From: an uncultured Pseudomonadota bacterium
GTDB lineage: Bacteria > Pseudomonadota > Gammaproteobacteria > Burkholderiales > JALYOK01
Assembly: GCA_902826775.1 (NCBI GenBank)
Contig: CADEHE010000002.1
Span: 248,001 to 312,000, forward strand
DNA length: 64,000 bases
Reading direction: 5' to 3'
Part shown: positions 26,370-35,039 of the stretch, piece after piece
Layout: every line of letters starts with the position of its first letter
Position numbering within the stretch: the first letter of the stretch is position 1
Notes under the pieces: generated by a model
Databases searched by the model: none
What the model was told of the DNA's origin: nothing
What the model saw: the letters and a program-made list of their open reading frames with translations, nothing else
Program-made: the position numbers and the translations under genes

Positions 26370-26587
26370 ACGCGACCACGGAAATCAAGGACGATTGGCG
26401 CGCACGCGCCGCTAATCAAACACGCCTGGTAGAAAGGAAAATAAATGAACGCTCCTGCGGTTAGCTCGGCGGCGTGGCGAGATCGCGCCGCCAATCAAAC
26501 GCGCTTGGGGGAAAGGAGAATAAATGAACGCTCCTGCGGTTAGCTCGGCGGCGTGGCGAGATCGCGCCGCCAATCAAACGCGCTTGG
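26366..26587 (+). repeat. 79-bp tandem repeat of the C-subunit start region
   Basis: Three start regions spaced exactly 79 bases apart, with ATGs at 26366, 26445 and 26524. Copies 2 and 3 are identical for 64 bases from the ATG; copy 1 is diverged but encodes the related N-terminus MNATTEIKDDWRARAANQTRL. Each later ATG is preceded by GAAAGGA(A/G)AATAA, a strong ribosome-binding site. Because 79 is not a multiple of three the copies are out of frame, so the first two ATGs lead to short peptides (copy 1 stops after 32 codons). Only the third ATG opens the full gene. Confidence 0.9.
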
Positions 26588-27501
26588 CGTTCGGCCAAGC
26601 TCTTCTGGAAATCGGCGCGCGCGAAACGCGGGCGGTCGTGCTCTCCGCGGACACGCAAGATCTGGTCGGCATTCGCGGCTTCATCGAACGTTACCGCGAG
26701 CGCTTCGTCGAAGTCGGCATCGCGGAGCAGAACGCCATCGGCATCGCGGCCGGGATGGCAACCACGGGCATGCGCCCCTATGTCTGCGCCTACGCGCCGT
26801 TCATCGCAGCCCGCAGTATGGAACAAGTGCGCAACGACATCGCGTATGCGCGTCAGCGCGTGGTCATCGGTGCGGCCGCGAGCGGGATTTCTCTCGGCGT
26901 GGCCGGCGGCACTCATCATGCCCTGGAAGATCTCGCATTGATGCGCAGCTTGCCGAACATGACGGTGATCTGCCCGGCGGACGCCGATGAAACCTACCAG
27001 GCTACGCTGGCGACATTGGACATCGATGGACCGGTGTACCTGCGTTTGGGTGGGCGCATGGAAGATACGCCGGTGAACGACGCAGGAGCGCCGTTTCGCC
27101 TCGGTCGCGCGTCGCAACTGCGCGCCGGCAATGACCTGGCAATCATCGCCTGCGGTGCACTGGTAGACGCAGCCCTACGCGCAGCCGATAGCCTGCGACA
27201 AGAAGGCATCGCCGCGCGCGTGCTGAATATGCACACGATTAAGCCGCTGGACCGCGACGCCATACTCGCTGCCGCGCACGAAACACGTGGCATCGTCACC
27301 GCCGAGGAACATCATTTGACCGGAGGCTTGGGCGGCGCCGTGGCCGAGCTGATTGCCATCGAGAAACCCACACGCATGCGCATGATCGGCATGCCCGACG
27401 AGTTTGCGGGCATCGGCCCCACCGGCAAGTTGCGCGCGAAATACGGCATGAGCGCGGAAGCAATCGTTGCCGCCTGCCGGCAGCTAGTTAGCCACCGGTA
27501 A
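26524..27501 (+). CDS. Transketolase, C-terminal subunit
   Basis: 325 residues from the ATG at 26524, the only one of the three repeated starts that leads into the complete gene; GAAAGGAGAATAA precedes it. Pyrimidine-binding domain with RFVEVGIAEQNAIGIAAGMA carrying the catalytic Glu, and a C-terminal domain with EEHHLTGGLGGAVAEL. The Glu and the GIAEQN box are intact. Forms the enzyme with the N-subunit 155 bases upstream. The original start was probably the ATGA overlap at 26366, now decoupled by the tandem duplication (inference). Confidence 0.93.
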   Translation: MNAPAVSSAAWRDRAANQTRLAFGQALLEIGARETRAVVLSADTQDLVGIRGFIERYRERFVEVGIAEQNAIGIAAGMATTGMRPYVCAYAPFIAARSMEQVRNDIAYARQRVVIGAAASGISLGVAGGTHHALEDLALMRSLPNMTVICPADADETYQATLATLDIDGPVYLRLGGRMEDTPVNDAGAPFRLGRASQLRAGNDLAIIACGALVDAALRAADSLRQEGIAARVLNMHTIKPLDRDAILAAAHETRGIVTAEEHHLTGGLGGAVAELIAIEKPTRMRMIGMPDEFAGIGPTGKLRAKYGMSAEAIVAACRQLVSHR

Positions 27502-27627
27502 GGCGATGATCGCGCGCGCGCCGCACGCGGTGCGTGAATCGGCTTGCTGGCGCTGCAACGTTGCCGCTGCGCTCGGCAGGCGATGGCCCTCATTAAGGCA
27601 TCAGTACACCCTGCACACAGTGCGCTC

Positions 27628-30600
27628 ATGAAAATTCAGCGGCTACTCATCGCCAATCGCGGCGAAATCGCTATTCGTATTGCCCGCACCGCTGCAGAGT
27701 TCGGCATCAGGTCCCATGCGATCTTTTCGCAAGACGATGCGCAATGCGATCATGTGCATAAGGCGGACGAAGCGCACGCGCTGAGCGGCGTCGGCCCCGG
27801 CGCCTACCTGAACGCCGAAGAAATCATCCGGGTTGCGCTTAACGCCGGTTGCGACACCATTCACCCCGGCTATGGTTTTCTGAGCGAAAGCGCGAGCTTC
27901 GCCCAACTTTGCGCTAGATCGGGCATCCGCTTCGTCGGCCCAACGGCCGACGTGCTGGCGCAATTCGGCGACAAGGCCAGAGCTCGTGCGCTCGCGGCAC
28001 AATGCGGCGTGCCCATCCTCCCGGGCACAGACGGCCCCACCACGTTGGAGCAAGCGCGCTCGTTTCTCGTCGACCTCGGCGGCGCTGACGTCATGATCAA
28101 GGCGATTGCCGGCGGTGGCGGCCGCGGCATGCGACCGGCACATAGCGAGCAAGACTTGGCGGAAGCCTTCGAGCGCTGCCGCTCCGAGGCCACCAAGGCG
28201 TTCGGCAACGGCGAGATCTATGTCGAAAAGTTGTTTACACCGGCACGCCATATCGAAGTACAAGTAATCGGCGACGGCTCCGGTGCCGTCGCCGACCTTG
28301 GCGAGCGCGAATGCAGCATACAGCGCAAGCGGCAAAAACTGCTGGAGATCGCGCCGGCGCCCACGCTAGCTCAGACGCTGCGCGAAAAGCTCATTGATGC
28401 GGCGTTGCGCATGGCGCGCGCAGCGAAACTCGGCAGCCTGGCCACCTTCGAGTTTCTGGTGGAACCTGCCACCCATGCAGACGCGGAGTTTGTGTTCATT
28501 GAAGCCAATCCGCGGCTGCAGGTCGAACACACCGTCACTGAAATGGTGATGGGCATTGACTTAGTGCGCCTTCAGTTGGAATTAGCTGCAGGGTGTCGGT
28601 TGGCGGAACTTGAATTGAGCCCATCGACGCCGCGCGGAATCGCGCTGCAACTGCGCGTGAATGCCGAAAGCATGGCGCTCGACGGCAGCGTTCGACCCGC
28701 CTCGGGCATTTTGCACGCATTCGATCTACCCGCCGGCCCCGGGGTGCGCGTCGATACGTGCGGCCATGTCGGCTTTCATAGCAACGCACGCTTCGATTCG
28801 CTGCTGGCGAAAGTGATCGTGCATTCCGCTGCGGGCGGCCTGCCCGCAGTGGTGGCGAAAGCGCAGCGCGCGCTGGCGGAATTTCGCATAGCCGGCATCG
28901 CCAGCAATCGCGACTTCTTGCTGAATCTGCTGGCATTGCCCGCGTTCCAAGACGGCCGCTGGCACACCGGGCTACTCGAAGCAAATCTCGCCGCTCTTTG
29001 TGCGCCTGCGCTGCGCCGCCCGCTGTATGGCGAGCGTGGCGCGGCGCCCCGCGCGGGTTCCGGCGCCGCCGCGAGCGATCCGCTGGCGGTGCTTGCGCAC
29101 GGCAAGCGCGAACCGGCAGCACCGATACTGGCCATGCCGGTGCCGGACGGGGCAACGGGCATCCGCGCGCCGCTTGCGGGATCTTTGCTGAGCATTGATG
29201 TCACCGCAGGCGAACGTGTGAAAATCGGACAGCAAATCGCCGTCATCGAGTCGATGAAGATGGAGCATGTCCTCACTGCTCGCATAGCAGGCATAGTACG
29301 CGCGGTTTGCGCCACTCCCGGCGACACTGTGGCGGAGGATGCGAGCCTAGTTTTCATCGATGCCGATCTTGAGCAAAGCGAAGCCGCCGCGACGGCAGTG
29401 GCATGCGATATCGATCACATTCGCCCTGACCTAGCCGAGTTGAACCAACGCCGCGCGTTTACTTTGGATGCCGCTCGCCCAGCCGCCGTCACTAAACGCC
29501 ACGCACTGGGCAAACGCACCGCGCGCGAAAACATCGCCGATCTGTGTGATCCTGGCAGCTTTCAGGAGTATGGTGCTTTCGCCGTGGCGGCACAGCGCAG
29601 CCGCCGCAGTATGGATGACTTGATCGCGCGCACACCCGCCGACGGATTGGTGATGGGTCTGGGCCGCGTCAACGGCGCTGTGTTCCAAGACGCGGACGCG
29701 CGTTGTGTGGTGCTGTCATACGACTACACCGTGCTCGCCGGCACGCAGGGCAGCAAGAACCACGAAAAGAAGGACCGCATGTTCGAACTGGCAGCGCAAT
29801 GGCAACTGCCGCTGGTGGTTTTTGCCGAGGGCGGCGGCGGCCGCCCCGGCGATACGGACGTCATCACTTCGGGCATGCTCCATATAAAGGCGTTTACTTT
29901 GCTGGCGCAGCTCAGCGGGCTAGTACCCATGGTGGGCATTGTCTCCGGCCGCTGTTTTGCCGGCAATGCCGTGGTGGCCGGTTGCTGCGACGTCCTCATT
30001 GCCACCGAGGATACCTCCTTGGGAATGGGCGGACCCGCCATGATCGAAGGCGGGGGTCTGGGCGTATTCCATCCGGATGAAGTGGGGCCCACGTCTGTGC
30101 AGCGCCGCAATGGCGTGATCGATATCGTCGTCGCCGACGAAGCGCAAGCGATTCGCACGGCCAAACAGTACCTGTCTTACTTTCAAGGCAGCATTGACAA
30201 CTGGCACTGCGCCGATCAGCTCGAGCTGCGCCATGTCATCCCGGAGAACCGTCTGCGCGTCTACGACGTGCGCCGAGTGATCGAACTGCTGGCAGACATC
30301 GATTCTGTGCTTGAACTGCGGCGCGACTTCGGCGCCAACGTGATTACCGCGTTCATCCGCATCGAAGGCCGGCCGCTCGGCGTACTTGCCAACAACCCCT
30401 TGGTGCTGGGCGGCGCGATCGACGCCAACGCGGCGGACAAGGCCGCACGCTTTCTGCAACTGTGCGACGCGTTCGACATTCCGGTACTTTCTCTTTGCGA
30501 TACGCCGGGCAACATGGTGGGGCCGGAGGCCGAACGCAGTGCGCTGGTGCGCCACTGCTGCCGGCTGTACGTCGTCGGCGCCAATCTGACTGTGCCGATT

Positions 30601-30975
30601 TTCTCGATCGTGCTGCGCAAAGCGTATGGGCTCGGCGCGCAAGGCATGGTTGGCGGGAGCTTTCATCGGCCACTGTTCTCTGTCGCTTGGCCCACGGGTG
30701 AGTTCGGACCGATGAATTTGGAGGGCTCGGTGAAGCTTGGTTTCCGCAAAGAGCTTGAAGCGATCGCCGACGCGGCTGCGCGCAAAGCACAGTTCGACAC
30801 CATGGTGGCGGCAGCCTACGAGCGCGGCAAAGCGCTTTCCACGGCGACGCTGTTCGAGATCGACGACGTTATAGATCCGGCGCAGACGAGGGCTCGGATC
30901 GTGGCTGGGCTGCGCTCGCTGCCTCCAAAGGAACCGCGCCGCGGCAAAAAGCGACCCTGCGTCGATACTTGGTAG
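27628..30975 (+). CDS. Single-chain biotin-dependent acyl-CoA carboxylase
   Basis: 1115 residues from the ATG at 27628. Biotin carboxylase 1-450: LLIANRGEIAIRI, ATP-grasp glycine loop KAIAGGGGRGM, EKLFTPARHIEVQ, FIEANPRLQVEHTVTE. The biotin carrier domain follows (about 510-580) with IESMKMEHVL, biotinyl Lys at 544. Carboxyltransferase from about 620: N-domain ending EGGGGRPGDTDV and VSGRCFAGNA, C-domain with LSLCDTPGNMVGPEAE and the GAQGMVGGSF oxyanion region. All three activities on one chain resemble the single-chain (long-chain acyl-CoA) carboxylases. The substrate is not certain; the neighbourhood of CoA enzymes is compatible. Gene lies 126 bases after transketolase. Confidence 0.92.
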   Translation: MKIQRLLIANRGEIAIRIARTAAEFGIRSHAIFSQDDAQCDHVHKADEAHALSGVGPGAYLNAEEIIRVALNAGCDTIHPGYGFLSESASFAQLCARSGIRFVGPTADVLAQFGDKARARALAAQCGVPILPGTDGPTTLEQARSFLVDLGGADVMIKAIAGGGGRGMRPAHSEQDLAEAFERCRSEATKAFGNGEIYVEKLFTPARHIEVQVIGDGSGAVADLGERECSIQRKRQKLLEIAPAPTLAQTLREKLIDAALRMARAAKLGSLATFEFLVEPATHADAEFVFIEANPRLQVEHTVTEMVMGIDLVRLQLELAAGCRLAELELSPSTPRGIALQLRVNAESMALDGSVRPASGILHAFDLPAGPGVRVDTCGHVGFHSNARFDSLLAKVIVHSAAGGLPAVVAKAQRALAEFRIAGIASNRDFLLNLLALPAFQDGRWHTGLLEANLAALCAPALRRPLYGERGAAPRAGSGAAASDPLAVLAHGKREPAAPILAMPVPDGATGIRAPLAGSLLSIDVTAGERVKIGQQIAVIESMKMEHVLTARIAGIVRAVCATPGDTVAEDASLVFIDADLEQSEAAATAVACDIDHIRPDLAELNQRRAFTLDAARPAAVTKRHALGKRTARENIADLCDPGSFQEYGAFAVAAQRSRRSMDDLIARTPADGLVMGLGRVNGAVFQDADARCVVLSYDYTVLAGTQGSKNHEKKDRMFELAAQWQLPLVVFAEGGGGRPGDTDVITSGMLHIKAFTLLAQLSGLVPMVGIVSGRCFAGNAVVAGCCDVLIATEDTSLGMGGPAMIEGGGLGVFHPDEVGPTSVQRRNGVIDIVVADEAQAIRTAKQYLSYFQGSIDNWHCADQLELRHVIPENRLRVYDVRRVIELLADIDSVLELRRDFGANVITAFIRIEGRPLGVLANNPLVLGGAIDANAADKAARFLQLCDAFDIPVLSLCDTPGNMVGPEAERSALVRHCCRLYVVGANLTVPIFSIVLRKAYGLGAQGMVGGSFHRPLFSVAWPTGEFGPMNLEGSVKLGFRKELEAIADAAARKAQFDTMVAAAYERGKALSTATLFEIDDVIDPAQTRARIVAGLRSLPPKEPRRGKKRPCVDTW

Positions 30976-31002
30976 CGCCGCAGTCAAGCGCCAGGCGGCG
31001 CG

Positions 31003-31857
31003 CTACATTTTTTGATCGAATACGACCAGGGTGCGCGCTTCGATGCTCTCGCGCGGCACGAAGTCCTTGGGGCAGGCCGGGTTCTGAAATCCGGAATGCG
31101 GCATAAAGCGGGCACGCCCGTCAATGCGCGAGTCATAACACTTCAGCAGCAAAACTTCATCGGGCATCATTTCCGGCACATAGAACCACCGATGCGCTGG
31201 CCGATACACAATCGAGTAAATCTCGCCGGTGTGGCGCGGCGTCTCGAGATTGCCCTCACCGAAATGCTGGATCTCAGTACTCACAAAGTCGGATGCCGTC
31301 ACGCTGCGGACGTCGCACACAGCTAGCGGGTTGTCCCGCACCGGTCCGATGATGGGCCGCCACAAATTCACGAACGCAACGTGCCGATCCATGAGATCGT
31401 CACGCCCTGCCGCTTCCAGTATTTCGCGCTTGCGCTTTGGGCCCGAGCGCTCGGTGTAGTCGTTGTGCACCTGCTCTGCCGGCACACGCACACCCGCCTG
31501 GCCTTGAGCGGCGCGCGCACTGCTGCGCACGTTGTGATCGAACACGATCACTGCCAGCGCACCGGTGAAGGTGCGCATCGCCGCTTCCACTTCGGGGAAG
31601 TAGCGGGCACGCACGGCGCCTTCGTCGTAGAAATCCTTGAACGCCGTCGCGTGCGTGTGCAACTCAAAACCGTGCTCATCCAGCCGCGCTTGATCAGCGA
31701 TTGCGCGCAAATCGTGCAGCGCAACCGTCTGCTCGATCGCCGCGGGCCGCGTCGATTCCAAGCTGCTCGACGGCGGATAGATACGGATGCGCGCCGGACC
31801 GCTATCGGGCGCGAGATAGTTTAGCGGTGCCCGCAAAACGACAGAGAGTTCAGACAT
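31003..31857 (-). CDS. CmcJ/NvfI-family oxidoreductase
   Basis: 284 residues from the ATG at 31857 (an ATG 33 bases further up is possible; neither has a good ribosome-binding site). Landmarks of the fungal/bacterial CmcJ/NvfI family: PARIRIYPP, FDHNVRSS, VPAEQVHNDYTERSGPKR with the H-x-D pair of a 2-oxoglutarate/Fe-type site, FVNLWRPIIGPVRDNPLAVCD, and YDSRIDGRARFMPHSGF with the distal His. Predicted non-haem iron hydroxylase or desaturase. Convergent with the carboxylase gene, 27 bases apart. Confidence 0.85.
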   Translation of the reverse strand: MSELSVVLRAPLNYLAPDSGPARIRIYPPSSSLESTRPAAIEQTVALHDLRAIADQARLDEHGFELHTHATAFKDFYDEGAVRARYFPEVEAAMRTFTGALAVIVFDHNVRSSARAAQGQAGVRVPAEQVHNDYTERSGPKRKREILEAAGRDDLMDRHVAFVNLWRPIIGPVRDNPLAVCDVRSVTASDFVSTEIQHFGEGNLETPRHTGEIYSIVYRPAHRWFYVPEMMPDEVLLLKCYDSRIDGRARFMPHSGFQNPACPKDFVPRESIEARTLVVFDQKM

Positions 31858-31950
31858 AAGTAATTGGGGTTGCTCTACGTACCGAGGCATTATGAAATAG
31901 CCGGACGCATTTGTTGCGTTCAGTCACGCGGCATACCGTGTAGGTACTGG

Positions 31951-31970
31951 ATTCCCGCCGGCGCGGGAAT
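31951..31970. repeat. dRS3-like intergenic palindrome
   Basis: ATTCCC-N8-GGGAAT with the eight bases GCCGGCGC, so the whole is a near-perfect palindrome, in the context ACTGGATTCCCGCC...GGGAATGACG. This is the form of the dispersed repeat known as dRS3 in Neisseria and of similar elements in other proteobacteria. It lies between the CmcJ-like gene start and the stop of the nitronate monooxygenase gene, the only copy I saw in the window. Confidence 0.6.
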
Positions 31971-32010
31971 GACGAGGTTCTAATTTGCGCTACCACAGAT
32001 TATTTGATCC

Positions 32011-32997
32011 TCAATCTCGGCGCGCGCCGAGCATGCCCTCGAGCCGACCACGAATCAACGCTTCCGCTTCTTGCATGATGCGCTCGATCAACTCCTTGCA
32101 GGTCGGAACGTCGTGGATCAGCCCCGCCACCATGCCGCACGACCATACACCGGCATCCATCTGCCCCTCCAGCATGATCTTCGGGTACACGCCGGCCACT
32201 TCGCCGATGATATCTTCGAACTTCAGATTCTTGCCCAGCGCAGCCTCTTTCTCCAACAAACGCTCGGTCGCTGCATTGTTCAACACGCGCTCGGTGTTGC
32301 GCAGCGGGCGCATGACCAAGCGTGTATCGAGTTCGGTCGCGGCCACCAGCGCCTGTTTCACGTTTTCATGAATCGGCGCTTCTTTCGTCGCCATGAAGCG
32401 CGTGCCCATGTTCATACCTTCGGCGCCAAGCGCGAGCGCCGCCACTAGGCTGCGCGCATCGGCCATGCCACCGGAGGCGACGAACGGAATTTTCAACTCC
32501 TCCGCTGCACGCGGCAGCAAGATGAAGTTGGGGATGTCGTCTTCGCCGGGATGGCCGCCGCACTCGAAACCGTCGACCGAAACCGCGTCGCAGCCGATCG
32601 ATTCTGCCTTGAGCGAATGGCGCACCGAAGTGCACTTGTGTATGACTCTAATGCCCGCGTCTTTTAAGTAAGGCATGTAAGCTTGCGGGTTGCGCCCAGC
32701 CGTTTCGACGATCTTCACGCCTCCCTGGATGATGGCTTTGATGTACCCAGGGTAGTCGGGCGACGCAACGGTAGGCAGAAAAGTCAGGTTTACGCCGAAC
32801 GGCTTATCGGTCAGGTCGCGACAGTGGGCGATTTCGTTAGCCAAATCGGCTGCCGATTTCTGCGTCAATCCGGTAATGATGCCCAGTCCACCCGCGTTGG
32901 AAACCGCCGCGGCAAGCTGCGCAAAGCCGACGTAGTGCATGCCGCCTTGGATGATTGGGTGCTGAATGGCGAATAGTTCGGTGATACGTGTTTTCAC
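32011..32997 (-). CDS. Nitronate monooxygenase family protein
   Basis: 328 residues, GTG start at 32997 with GAGGAT ten bases upstream. FMN TIM-barrel of the NMO/2-nitropropane dioxygenase family: HPIIQGGMHYVGFAQLAAAVSNAGGLGIITG, VDGFECGGHPGEDD (catalytic His region), FVASGGMADARSLVAALALGAEGMNMGTRFMAT. Members oxidise nitronates or act as enoyl reductases in lipid pathways. Separate gene on the minus strand between CmcJ-like and HugZ-like genes. Confidence 0.9.
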   Translation of the reverse strand: MKTRITELFAIQHPIIQGGMHYVGFAQLAAAVSNAGGLGIITGLTQKSAADLANEIAHCRDLTDKPFGVNLTFLPTVASPDYPGYIKAIIQGGVKIVETAGRNPQAYMPYLKDAGIRVIHKCTSVRHSLKAESIGCDAVSVDGFECGGHPGEDDIPNFILLPRAAEELKIPFVASGGMADARSLVAALALGAEGMNMGTRFMATKEAPIHENVKQALVAATELDTRLVMRPLRNTERVLNNAATERLLEKEAALGKNLKFEDIIGEVAGVYPKIMLEGQMDAGVWSCGMVAGLIHDVPTCKELIERIMQEAEALIRGRLEGMLGARRD

Positions 32998-33131
32998 TAA
33001 AAATCCTCGCGACCAATGCGTTGCAGCGCAGACCTACGGACAGCGCGCGGCGGTTTGCGCTAAACGGCCGAACGTGATGGACTTCGCATTATGCAATAGA
33101 AGCGCGGCGCCCGATGCACATCACAGATCTT

Positions 33132-33776
33132 CTACGCGCCGATCGCGTTCGCCACCGCGTCGAGTAACGCCGCCGGCGCTACGGGCGCCTGCGGAAATGC
33201 ACGCCGTTCGCGCCGAGGGCCGTGCATCAGATCCAGACCGTAGGGGTCGACGCCTAGCAGCTTGGGCGCGCCGGTCACGGTGGCGAACCGATCGAGCAAT
33301 TCCTGCTCCTGAACCGGCTTAAGCGCCGCAGTTTGATCGAAGGCATCGGCCTCGATCCAACCCATGGCGCCAAAGCCCGCGATCGCGCGAAGCCGCAGCG
33401 GCTGCAGCCTGAAGAAAGCGAAATCGGCGAGCGCCAGGTACTGCGCTGCATCCGGCTGATAGCGCACGTACTTGGCTCTGAGCGCTGCACAGGCGTCGAT
33501 GCGTTCGACGCGGCCGAGCAAAGTCATGCGCGCCGCGGCCAGCACGCTTGCGTTGGTTTGCTCATAGACGAGCAAGCTGGCGCGTGAGTCCGAGATCAGA
33601 TTTTTAGTGTGCTCCGCCAGCGCGCTGACGAGGAGTACAGGCCGATGCCGCTCATCCGGCACAAACGGCAGCACCGTGGCGTAGGGATAGCCCGGTGCTT
33701 GCGCGGAGTGCGTCGCGAGCACTGCGTGATCGACGGCATGCAGCAAGTTGATGGCGTTAGCGATGGGGATGTTCAT
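33132..33776 (-). CDS. HugZ-like split-barrel flavoprotein
   Basis: 214 residues. Pyridoxamine 5'-phosphate oxidase-like barrel: AVLATHSAQAPGYPYATVLPFVPDERHRPVLLVSALAEHTKNL followed by MTLLGRVERID and FFRLQPLRLRAIAGFGAMGWIEADAF, the HugZ pattern. HugZ proteins degrade haem; stand-alone relatives are often of unknown substrate. No haem-uptake genes nearby, so a haem oxygenase role is only possible. Confidence 0.82.
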   Translation of the reverse strand: MNIPIANAINLLHAVDHAVLATHSAQAPGYPYATVLPFVPDERHRPVLLVSALAEHTKNLISDSRASLLVYEQTNASVLAAARMTLLGRVERIDACAALRAKYVRYQPDAAQYLALADFAFFRLQPLRLRAIAGFGAMGWIEADAFDQTAALKPVQEQELLDRFATVTGAPKLLGVDPYGLDLMHGPRRERRAFPQAPVAPAALLDAVANAIGA

Positions 33777-33848
33777 CGGAGCGGTTGGGGATCGCTGCGC
33801 TCACCCCTACCTACCGTGCTTTACCTCGGTTGGGGCGCAGACATCAAG

Positions 33849-34766
33849 TCAATACTCAGCGCTCGCAGCCTCGGTGCGCAGCGCGCACTGCGCTATGTCG
33901 AACACGTCGAGACGGTCGGAGGTCGTGACGCGGTGCATATCGCGCTTCCAGCGCGTGTCTTCAAACTCGGTGCCACGGTGCATGGTGCAGCGGTTGTCCC
34001 ACATCACTAGATCGCCAACGCGCCAGCGATGCGTGTACACGAACTGCGGTTGGGTGGAGTGCGCGATCAGATCGGCAACCAGCGCTTGTGCGTCTTCATC
34101 CGGCATGCCGCGGATGTGGCCGATATGCGAAGCGATGTAAAGCGAGCGCCGGGCCGAATCATCCAGCGTGCGCATCAGCGGGCGCACTGTCGGCTGGAAG
34201 GCGCGCCGCTCTTCTTCGGTAAAGTTGTCGAATCCCAAACGCGCGCGCGAAAACATGAGCGAATGCTCGGCGAACGAACCGTCCAGCCGATCCTTCATCG
34301 CTTGCGGCAAAGCGTCGTAAGCGGCGCGCATATCGGCGTACTGCGTGTGGCCGCCGATCGGCGCCACACTGCGCGCGTACAGCAGCGACGCATAGGCGCT
34401 CGGCGCCTTGAACGAGCTGTCGGTATGCCACAAACGGTTGCCCATCTGGAACTGGCGGAAGCGGCTATCGGTGCCCCAGATCTTGCCATTGCCGTCCAAG
34501 TTGGCGATGTCGGCGATCTCAGGGCGCACGCGCAGCTTCTCGCCGTGAAACACCGCGCGTACCGTCTTCTCCAGCGGGCCGAAGTTAGCGCCGAACGCCA
34601 TGTGCTGCTCGACGGTCAGATCTTGGCCTGGGAATACCAGCACGGCGTAGGTTCTGAACGCCTCGCGCACCGCTGCGAGATCTTCCGCCGCGAGCGGTCG
34701 CCTTAAATCGATGTCACCGACTTCAGCGGCGAACTGCTGCGAGCAGGCAATGACGGTGATGGCCAT
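33849..34766 (-). CDS. TauD/TfdA-family dioxygenase, copy 1
   Basis: 305 residues. Fe(II)/2-oxoglutarate dioxygenase: iron ligands in RLWHTDSSFK (His114, Asp116) and distal His in CTMHRGTEFEDTRWKRDMHR, with the 2-oxoglutarate Arg in the same region. GAGGATCC precedes the ATG. Closest to TfdA-like enzymes acting on aryloxy or other substituted acids; substrate unknown. A second intact copy lies at 36363-37280 (strongly similar over the whole length) and a decayed copy between them. Confidence 0.9.
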   Translation of the reverse strand: MAITVIACSQQFAAEVGDIDLRRPLAAEDLAAVREAFRTYAVLVFPGQDLTVEQHMAFGANFGPLEKTVRAVFHGEKLRVRPEIADIANLDGNGKIWGTDSRFRQFQMGNRLWHTDSSFKAPSAYASLLYARSVAPIGGHTQYADMRAAYDALPQAMKDRLDGSFAEHSLMFSRARLGFDNFTEEERRAFQPTVRPLMRTLDDSARRSLYIASHIGHIRGMPDEDAQALVADLIAHSTQPQFVYTHRWRVGDLVMWDNRCTMHRGTEFEDTRWKRDMHRVTTSDRLDVFDIAQCALRTEAASAEY

Positions 34767-34801
34767 TTTGGATCCTCAGACTAACAGCGCGCGTACAACC
34801 G

Positions 34802-35038
34802 TCAGTACTCCGCGCTGAACTGCGTCGTACGCTGCGCGCACTCCGAGATGCCGAACGCTTCCGGCTTGTCGGATGTGGTCACGCAATGCGTGTCGCGCTT
34901 CCAGCGCGTGTCTTCATACAGCGTACCGCGATGCATGGTGCAGCAGTTGCCCAACATTACCAGATTGCCGACGCGATACCACTGATCTTGTCGATCTGCG
35001 AGGCGACGTAGAGCAAGCGCCGGCCACCGTCTAGAAGG
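34802..35038 (-). pseudogene. TauD-family dioxygenase remnant
   Basis: C-terminal fragment of a third TauD-like gene. One frame has YRVGNLVMLGNCCTMHRGTLYEDTRWKRD and ends FGISECAQRTTQFSAEY like the intact neighbours. Upstream, in another frame, LLDGGRRLLYVASQIDKISGIA matches the segment that in the intact copies lies about 30 residues earlier; the intervening piece is deleted with a frameshift. The N-terminal two thirds is missing. The 5' edge coincides with the end of the unknown gene at 35040, as if that gene arrived by replacement or insertion. Confidence 0.75.
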
Positions 35039-35039
35039 T

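Noticed and set aside
26366..26464. The short frame from the first repeated ATG as a functional small gene
   Set aside because: It is a 32-codon fragment that ends in the next repeat unit and is homologous to the transketolase C-subunit start, so it is a duplication by-product.
29920..30987. Minus-strand open frame of 355 codons opposite the carboxyltransferase domain
   Set aside because: Lies wholly antisense to a clearly conserved domain; no ribosome-binding site or known motif.
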